DNA of 57,459 nt from an uncultured Atopobiaceae bacterium (GTDB lineage Bacteria > Actinomycetota > Coriobacteriia > Coriobacteriales > Atopobiaceae), in contig CALUNW010000012.1 of NCBI GenBank assembly GCA_944322145.1, forward strand, positions 1 through 57,459, written 5' to 3'. The position numbers were made by a program, and so were the translations under genes. The notes beneath the pieces were generated by a model, which searched no databases, was not told the origin of the DNA, and saw nothing but the letters and a program-made list of their open reading frames with translations. Below are positions 52,401 to 57,459 of the stretch, one piece after another. Every line of letters starts with the position of its first letter. The stretch's first letter is position 1.

Positions 52401-52748
52401 GCTGACGGCGTGCACGAGGCACCCGCGCCCTCGGACAAGGAGCCGGCTGCGAACGGGCCGTCAGCGCCCGCTGAGACGCCCGTTTCGGCCGCGCCTGCGG
52501 CCGTGGAGGGCGGTGATGCGGCCGAGGAGGCCCCGGGCGCGCCCGATTCGGGCTACGAGGCCTTCTGTCGGCATGCCAAGGGCGCCGTGAAGCATTCGGG
52601 CGGCTACGTCATTCACGACGGCGGGCCCGAGGGGGCGACGGTCTGTCGCGAGGTGATCGGCGAGGACGCGTGGGCCGCCTACGGACGGCCGACGAGGCTC
52701 ACGCGCACGGTCGAGGTCGACGGCGAGAGGTTGCCGCTGATTGAGTGA
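49473..52748 (+). CDS. SF3-type plasmid/phage replication helicase
   Basis: A 1091-residue protein. The middle carries a D5-like SF3 helicase: Walker A ALIGERGSAKSTLIKLF near residue 437, Walker B region AAMISGEIGENIRG, motif C GPIVGASNMMPKTDDR, then arginine-finger segment FESRVGVYE. The N-terminal half is a possible primase/nucleotidyltransferase region I cannot identify firmly. The last ~180 residues have an Asp-rich stretch, a long Pro/Ala linker and a final small domain (GYEAFCRHAKGAVKHSGGYV). It probably initiates replication. A GTG at 49464 is an alternative start, as AGGAGG lies between the usual distances. Confidence 0.78.
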   Translation: MSDEKFLSAQRPPEMEEAAPAPASEMGTANTSSEVTDDITTSYGDAQAITEEHINEIPAQEGVAAPAGDDWRRERDLRRRAEDRKFFGERPGIRTVLDTACNGFMAADGAREIEDRFWSVASYRAANVGYFCYELATGLISSLWDIIPGGPNLRGKNNCSEKPCKEPAFTLSDLAQHILDVMIRRINVRNKLLLRKGLVYDKDEAKVLSWPVPKSLTPFEAALLAMAYHHRPEHGVVWSVYADVRKPGGGNLKWRDPETGAWGDFVANLGEGEFGGPMYADFIALVPGGDARAFKEFRGHFTRFIEMYRKFDMKMARVEHDLASQWSLVNGGAKRLNRYTGELVDVTDDPVELTANGTAVGIYLEDDGTGHAKFPENFVRETPDNNGVMRTFDANRDFFSAFAKPGEEGVVRDALLTIGGYYYGYDAGSREAVALIGERGSAKSTLIKLFERSGSGDIATVPWCELGDRSKLFSLNGKAAMISGEIGENIRGNTRVYFNMVAAHDTIGVHQLYVGDTQIDFCGPIVGASNMMPKTDDRTGAFESRVGVYEADHSVYDNEFYLPEVGEKFVFDNEFQKWFLGLVRASHPSVRSVKESKNPKLRASNAKLADEIDWVRQFLDVYLGNLDAQGVDAFYVQTAFEAYKVWYAREVGGKVVGSLNREFKQSFVRYVRERGWLVDLDGRGQYAKKRMPDGFYEPRRVRAAVSEWIAPARFDAAGQPVAYGPDDLVKWVDYDSLVGHPGKRDGLLDRPQRGVCLRASAVEDYNERGWSPAARHHNEFLHEQKTLLDRLTPDELKAYQDFCRQADELAGRGYRDSDGFPYEVPGVREWDRMGCPVEVVYEDPAKPDAAKNLDVCLRLHRVGSKVHDDALLVRVHAKNVYPTLNDDVSDLTAADDLRVYARKQFISDPGFCDRDDDDVVYEPVSPVRFDGDDDPDDPDDDPTPGPGGSSTSSDAPEDVKTPDETAAQGTAHASAPADGVHEAPAPSDKEPAANGPSAPAETPVSAAPAAVEGGDAAEEAPGAPDSGYEAFCRHAKGAVKHSGGYVIHDGGPEGATVCREVIGEDAWAAYGRPTRLTRTVEVDGERLPLIE

Positions 52749-52759
52749 GCGACGACCCC

Positions 52760-52777
52760 GCAGGCCTCATGGCCTGC
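52760..52777 (+). terminator. Hairpin after helicase gene
   Basis: GCAGGCC and GGCCTGC pair perfectly around TCAT, 11 bases after the helicase stop, with outer CCCCG/CGGGG pairing possible. No T run, so function as a terminator is unproven. Confidence 0.45.
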
Positions 52778-52874
52778 GTGTCGATAGCCCGCTGCGGGGC
52801 CGGGCCTCGCGCTTAGGCCCCGCCGGCGGGCGGTGAGCGAGTGAACGAGACGACCTCAAGGGAGTGAGTGAGAG

Positions 52875-53258
52875 ATGAGCGACGAGATGCGCGAGGGCGC
52901 GCAGCAGACGGCTTACGCACCGGCTGCGGGCGTGCGCGAGGGCGTGGTAACCGTGAACGCGGAGGCTGCTGCCGACGGTCACGGCGACGCGCGCGCCGAG
53001 GCCACGGACGCCGCCGGCGACGGCGCGTGGCGGGCCGAGGACGACGAGCGCGTGGCTGCGCTCGACGCGAAGATCGCGAGTGTGAAGGCGGACCACCGCC
53101 GACGCATGAAGCGTCTGAACGCCGAGCGCGACGCGCTCGTGAGGGCGGTCGAGGGCGAGCACATGCGCGCCGAGCTCGAGCGCCTGCGCGCGGAGAACGC
53201 GAGCCTCCGGGCCCGCGGCTCCGATGCGCGGAGTGCGTCAGCGCCAACGGGCGTCTGA
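52875..53258 (+). CDS. Coiled-coil protein of unknown function
   Basis: A 127-residue protein behind GGGAGTGAGTGAGAG. The first 50 residues are Ala/Gly/Asp-rich and probably disordered. A coiled coil follows (ERVAALDAKIASVKADHRRR, then HMRAELERLRAENASLRA). I recognise no family. Between a replication gene and a relaxase it may be an accessory mobilisation or partition factor. Confidence 0.5.
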   Translation: MSDEMREGAQQTAYAPAAGVREGVVTVNAEAAADGHGDARAEATDAAGDGAWRAEDDERVAALDAKIASVKADHRRRMKRLNAERDALVRAVEGEHMRAELERLRAENASLRARGSDARSASAPTGV

Positions 53259-53701
53259 CGCACGTGGCCGGCGCCCGCGCGAGCCGAGCCGTCGACGCGG
53301 CCCCTCGGGGCCGCGAGCACGGCGAGGCGAGGGCGCGGTGCGTCCGGCCGGGCGCGGCGAGGCCGCAGGAGCCACAAGGCGACGGCGGCCGCAGACGCGC
53401 CCAAGGGCACGCCTCCGGGCGTGCCGGGGGTGCCCCTCGCGGCGGGGCGTTAGCCCCGAGAGCGAGGCCCGTCGGGGTTTGAAGGTGAGCGGCCACAAGG
53501 CCGCGAGCCGGAAAACCCCTACGGGCATAAACCTTAGGGCTTTGCCGGGCGCCCTGTGCGCCCACCAGGCGACCGCTCGCGCATGCGAGCACTCGGCGCG
53601 CAGCGCCCGCCCCTTTTGGGGCACACGGGTTTGGCGCCCTTTTGGGCGCGCATGGTCTGCCGCCCGCAGGTGCGGGCGCATGGACGGAAAGGAGGCGGCA
53701 C
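53259..53701. other. Hairpin-rich gap before the relaxase; candidate oriT
   Basis: No supported gene in 443 bases. At its end are two perfect hairpins: GCGCCC-TTTT-GGGCGC (53634-53649) and CGCCCGC-AGGT-GCGGGCG (53661-53678). Origins of transfer used by MobV-type relaxases usually lie just upstream of the mob gene and contain inverted repeats, so these are candidates. Confidence 0.4.
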
Positions 53702-55951
53702 ATGCCGCAGGTGGGAGTCGGCGTGAGCGTGATGGCGCTCACCAACAACGGCAAGTCGACAAAGTCGTCGATGCCGGTGCAAAAAGCCGCGCCGGAGTTC
53801 GGCGACGAGCGCGCGTCCAAGACGGCCCACATCGACAAGACGCGCTCGGCCGGGAACACCTACGAGTTCCCCGAGGGCTGCGGGACGTCGGGCGAGGCGC
53901 TGGCCGACTGGTTCGTCCAGAAGTTCGAGGACTATTCGCTTGAACAGCAGAGGGCCGGCAAGCGCAAGCCGTCGTCGCTGACGGCGGTGGGCGTCGCGTG
54001 CGTCATCACGCCCGACGAGGAGGCCGTCGCGCAGTGGGACAAGCCGTTGCGCGACAAGTTCATGCGCGACTCGCGCGAGGTCTACGAGCGCTGGTTCGGC
54101 GCGCCGCTCGACGCGTGGGCGACCCACGTCGACGAGGGTGCCATGGAGGAGCGCGGGCTCACGCGCGACGACGAGCTCGGCGACGAGAGCTTGCACGGGC
54201 ACGGCACCGGGCGCATGCCCGACCTGCTTCCCGACGACGAGCTCCTGGTCGAGGGGTTCGGCGAGGCGGGCGCGGCGGCGTTCAAGAAGCGCTATCGCGG
54301 CAAGGACGACGGCTGTCTTTACCGCACGGGCTCGATCCTGAACGGCGGGCGCCTGAAGCTCCTGCACAACATCTTCCCCATCGAGATGGCGAAGCGCGGC
54401 TGGCGCGAGCCCGTCGACGAGAACGACCTCGAGGCCACGGGCTGGACGGTCAGGCCGCACCTGTCCTGGGGCGAGAAGAAGGCGATCGAGGAGGAGACCG
54501 GAGAGGTCTTCAAGGAGCCGGCGCAAACGGCGAACAAGTACGCCAGAACGCAGCGCTGGCAGCGCAAGCAGCAGGAGAAGGCGGCGAAGAACGCGGCCGA
54601 CGAGAAGCGCAACGCCGCCGACGCCGAGCGCAACGCCGACATGCGGCGGGTCATCTCCGAGAACGCGGCGTGGAACGAGGAGGAGGCGCGCGCCCTCGAC
54701 CGGCGCGCCGAGGAGTTGGAGCGCGAGGCGCGCGACGCCCGCGTCGAGATCTCGCACGAGCACCGGCGCCTCGCTGCGCGCGAGGACGAGGCCGACCGCA
54801 TGCGCGCCCGCGCCGAGGTCGCGCTCCACGGCTACGAGCCGCCGGCGGGTGTGACGCTCGTGCCGCCCGCCGCCATGCCGCCCGAGCTGCGCGCGCTGTG
54901 GCGCCTCACGGACGGCGACGAGGGCGACGACGCGATCGGCGACATCCCCGGCGACCTCTTGGGTGAGGACGGCGAGCCCGACTTGGACGCGGCCAACGAG
55001 CGCGTGGACGACCTCGCCGACGAGTTCGCGCGCTCGCGCGGCTACGCGCAGGCCTATGTGGACGCGGAGGGTGCGTGGCTCGTCTCGGCGCCGCTCGAGT
55101 ACGTGCGCGAGCGGCCCGGCTACGAGGGCCTTGCGAGCACCGACGAGCTCACCGACGACGACAGGCTCTACTGGTCGGAGAAGTGGTGGGACGAGGCGAG
55201 CCTCCGGATCGCCGACGCCCAGCTCCTCGGGCTCGACCCGACCGTGCCGCACCCCGGCATCGACGAGCGCGAGGCCGCCGTGGAGGCCTCCCGCGCCGAC
55301 GTCGAGCGCCGCGACCGGGTCGTCGGCGAGCGCGAGGCGGCCTTCGAGCGCCTGGCGTCGAAGCGCCGTAGCGTGGTCGACGCGCTCGACGCCGAGATCG
55401 AGGCCAAGCGAGCGGAGGCGGCGCGTCTCGACGCCAAGACCGACGAGACAGTTCGCTGGCTCGAGGGCGCCGTCGAGCACGTCAAAGAGGCCGACGCCTA
55501 CGTCGAGCGGGCGAAGGCCGACGCCGAGGCCACGCGCAGGGCCGCCGAGGCCGACGCCGAGCGCACGCGCGCTGAGGCCCGCGCCGAGCGCGAGGAGGCC
55601 CTGCGCGGGCTCACGGACCGCGCCGAGGAGCGCATCACGGGCTTCCTCGGCCGGGTCGTGGGCGACGTGGGCTACATCGCGTACCGCACGCTCAGCGTCA
55701 TGGTCGAGATGGGCGTCGGCGGCGAGCGGTTCGCCTCGGCAGCGCGCGTCTGCATGGACGCGATCAACGCGATGAGCGAGGACGCGATCGGCCGCCCGTT
55801 CAGCCAGACGACCGCCGGGCGCGTGCAGGAGCGCGTCGCGAGGTCGTTCGCGCGCGCGTTCGCACGCGACGCCCGCCGCGACGCGGCTGTCCGCGAGGTC
55901 GACGACGCGCCGCAGGCGGGCCGCTCCCGCGACGACGGGCCGGGTCTCTGA
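53702..55951 (+). CDS. MobV-like (Pre/Mob) relaxase
   Basis: A 749-residue protein behind AAAGGAGGCGGC. The N-terminal ~220 residues have the Pre/Mob order: SKTAHIDKTRSAGNTYEF (motif 1) and VGVACVITPDEEAV. Where classic members have HPDE-TPH-H, it reads HVDEG followed by SLHGHG, so the histidine motif is altered or divergent. A long Glu/Ala/Arg-rich coiled coil runs from ~270 to ~680, and the C-terminus is basic. It should nick at oriT and lead plasmid DNA into recipients. Closest-family naming is fairly sure; activity is not. Confidence 0.65.
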   Translation: MPQVGVGVSVMALTNNGKSTKSSMPVQKAAPEFGDERASKTAHIDKTRSAGNTYEFPEGCGTSGEALADWFVQKFEDYSLEQQRAGKRKPSSLTAVGVACVITPDEEAVAQWDKPLRDKFMRDSREVYERWFGAPLDAWATHVDEGAMEERGLTRDDELGDESLHGHGTGRMPDLLPDDELLVEGFGEAGAAAFKKRYRGKDDGCLYRTGSILNGGRLKLLHNIFPIEMAKRGWREPVDENDLEATGWTVRPHLSWGEKKAIEEETGEVFKEPAQTANKYARTQRWQRKQQEKAAKNAADEKRNAADAERNADMRRVISENAAWNEEEARALDRRAEELEREARDARVEISHEHRRLAAREDEADRMRARAEVALHGYEPPAGVTLVPPAAMPPELRALWRLTDGDEGDDAIGDIPGDLLGEDGEPDLDAANERVDDLADEFARSRGYAQAYVDAEGAWLVSAPLEYVRERPGYEGLASTDELTDDDRLYWSEKWWDEASLRIADAQLLGLDPTVPHPGIDEREAAVEASRADVERRDRVVGEREAAFERLASKRRSVVDALDAEIEAKRAEAARLDAKTDETVRWLEGAVEHVKEADAYVERAKADAEATRRAAEADAERTRAEARAEREEALRGLTDRAEERITGFLGRVVGDVGYIAYRTLSVMVEMGVGGERFASAARVCMDAINAMSEDAIGRPFSQTTAGRVQERVARSFARAFARDARRDAAVREVDDAPQAGRSRDDGPGL

Positions 55952-56116
55952 TGGCTGCGCGGGGCGCCTCGAGGGCGCTGACGGCGCGCTGCCGGCACGG
56001 ACCGTAGCGGTGGAGGTTCGGCGGGCCTGCGGGCCGTGAGCGGGCGCTGAGGGGCCGCAGAATGCATAAGTCGAGTTCAGTTGGTTTTGCAAGAACGGAC
56101 TAAGGGAGTGGTGAAA

Positions 56117-57412
56117 ATGGAAAAGCAGCAGGCGAGGCGCTGTATCACGCGGCGCAACCTCTTCCGTCTGGGCGCGGTTGTGGCCGGCCTCGGCTTCATG
56201 GACGCGGTCGGAGGCGTCGTTCCGGCGCTTGCCGGCAACATCGGGGACACGGTATGGGTCACGGGCGACCGCGAGATCGGAGCGCAGACGCCCTACTCCG
56301 GCAGCTTCACCTACCATACCGACGGCAGCTCGGGTGATCCGGTGTTCTGCCTCGAGCAGAACATCCTCAACGGAACGGGCAACGCCTACATCGTCAACCT
56401 CGTCGGCCAGCGGACCGGCATGTACAACCACGACGGGGGCGGCCGCGTCTACATGACGTGGACTCAGGCGAACGTCACTGACGCGGCGCTGATCCAGGAC
56501 TGGTGCTACAACGCATCGGGGTATTCTGGCGACGACGCCTACGTGGCCTGCCAGGGGTTCATCTGGTCGTTCTGCCGCTGCTGCGGTGACTACAACGCGA
56601 TGGCGACGCGGATGAGCTACGTTCCCGCCAAATACCAGGGGCGTCTCGCCGAGCTGATCTCCTACATCGTCAAGAGCCGCAGCGTCGTGGATGGTGTGGG
56701 CTTGTGCTACTCGAAGAGCAACGGCGATCAGTGGCTCGCGCGCTTCTACCTGAGCTCACCGACCACGGACGTGCCGGTGGAGAAGGTCTGGACCGGCACG
56801 GGCAACGAGCACTATCGTCCCGACTCGGTGACACTCCACGTGCAGCAGACCAATGGCGGCGGGAACCGCTACGACTGCACGCTCAACGCGGCAAACGGCT
56901 GGAAGGGCGTCTTCCCCGGCGTCGTGCTCAACGCGGGGCGCACGCCCACAGGCTGGGAGACCACGGGCTTCACGGTGACCGAGGACGCGGTCAAGCAGTT
57001 CTCCCCGAGCGTTACAGGCGACGTTCACTCCGGCTTCAAGGTGACGAACACGCTCATCACGCCGACGGGCGGGCTCACGGTGACCAAGGCGTGGTCAGGC
57101 GCGGGCTATCAGTCCTACATGCCCGACCAGGTGACCGTGCATGTGCGCGGCTCCGACGGTTCCGACCGGCAGCTCACGCTCACCGCGCTCTCGGGTTGGA
57201 CGGCCTCCCTCGACGACCTGCCCGTCATCGCTGACGACGGTTCGCTGATCACGTACACGGTCGAGGAGGACCCCGTCGAGCACTTCACTCCGCACGTGAC
57301 GGGTGACGCCGAGAGCGGGTTCACGGTGACCAACGAGTTCGTCACCCCGGTCTCCGACGTCGAGGTGGTCAAGGTCTGGCAGGGCGAAAGGAAATGTATT
57401 TGCCCTGTTTGA
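56117..57412 (+). pseudogene. Thioester/CnaB surface adhesin, 3' end replaced by foreign DNA
   Basis: The start follows GGGAGTGGTGAAA. Residues 1-40 form a Tat-like or long signal peptide (RRNLFRLGAVVAGLGF). A thioester domain follows: Cys78 in DPVFCLEQN and Gln146 in VACQGFIWSF are the pair expected to form the Cys-Gln thioester that binds host surfaces covalently. At least three CnaB-type repeats follow (VPVEKVWTGTG, LTVTKAWSGAG, VEVVKVWQGE). The frame leaves adhesin sequence at about 57388 and stops at 57412, with no LPXTG or membrane anchor. Confidence 0.75.
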
Positions 57413-57459
57413 TTTCATACCCCATTTCCTGCAAGCGGCGCAGCAGTTCGTCAAAATCT
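57388..57459 (-). pseudogene. Fragment of a conjugative-element relaxase
   Basis: Read leftward from the window end, the frame gives DFDELLRRLQEMGYEIKQGK then YISFR. This resembles a conserved segment in relaxases of Firmicutes integrative conjugative elements, where the text continues with A-P-G-Q-E-R-F. Similarity stops after FR at the junction with the adhesin gene. GC is lower than in the adhesin. Confidence 0.55.

Larger units (their letters stand above)
48940..55951 (+). mobile_element. Plasmid-like block with replication helicase and relaxase
   Basis: Four plus-strand genes: HTH-like, SF3 helicase, coiled-coil protein, and MobV-like relaxase, with hairpin-rich gaps. Gene content fits a mobilisable plasmid integrated in, or lying next to, the prophage. 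It has no integrase of its own unless the one at 47358 serves it. Ends are not defined. Confidence 0.5.

Noticed and set aside
53534..56431. A 965-codon minus-strand frame
   Set aside because: Antisense to the relaxase and adhesin genes, whose domains are recognisable on the plus strand.
1..57459. Search for tRNA genes as prophage attachment sites
   Set aside because: No cloverleaf with a GTTCGA-type T-arm and acceptor stem was found; the left boundary lies in an XRE gene instead.

Overview
The window is high-GC DNA with short intergenic gaps, tight ATGA/GTGA overlaps and gene types typical of the gut Coriobacteriia. A Collinsella-like Actinomycetota host is my best guess, but it is an inference from style and gene content, not from a marker gene. 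No rRNA, tRNA or CRISPR array was seen. Both outer edges look foreign. The first ~1 kb is a lower-GC methyltransferase/hydrolase pair of Firmicutes flavour. The last ~70 bases encode a piece of a conjugative-element relaxase that interrupts a surface adhesin gene.

Layout. (1) 1-16 kb is chromosome-like: an AraC regulator, feoAB iron(II) uptake, a sigma-region-4 protein, oleate hydratase with a TetR regulator, a DUF4143 ATPase with repeated operator-like boxes, an IS3 scrap, and a GntR-controlled ABC exporter operon. (2) ~16.27-48.82 kb is a prophage of A118-like siphovirus organisation. Its left end truncates a host XRE gene and its right end carries the repressor and tyrosine integrase. Lysis, tail-tip, capsid, scaffold, portal, terminase and replication genes run on the minus strand. 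The tail tube, tail chaperone and tape-measure genes are absent and no MuF gene follows the portal, so the phage is probably defective. (3) Inside the prophage, between portal and scaffold, lies a ~10 kb surface-polysaccharide module: priming glycosyltransferase, three further glycosyltransferases, polymerase, pyruvyl transferase and flippase. It is headed by a LoaP/NusG-like antiterminator. (4) ~48.9-56 kb is a plasmid-like block with an SF3 helicase and a MobV-like relaxase, followed by a thioester/CnaB adhesin.

The most interesting system is the control region of the polysaccharide module. A serine recombinase gene abuts a 133-bp segment bounded by perfect 14-bp inverted repeats and carrying a TATAAT box. 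As assembled, this promoter points away from the module. Inversion would aim it at a leader hairpin, loaP and the whole operon. An 11-base homopolymeric tract just upstream of the priming glycosyltransferase start adds a possible second, slipped-strand switch: with 12 Gs a longer upstream frame joins the enzyme. An Abi-type HEPN gene is divergent from the recombinase. Together these suggest a prophage-borne, phase-variable surface coat with a linked defence gene. This is inference from layout and needs long-read and expression evidence.

Other points of note are arm-type direct repeats at both prophage ends, iteron-like repeats beside the phage primase, a large inverted repeat in a gene-free zone, and a hairpin that would sequester the ribosome site of the first gene of the plasmid-like block.
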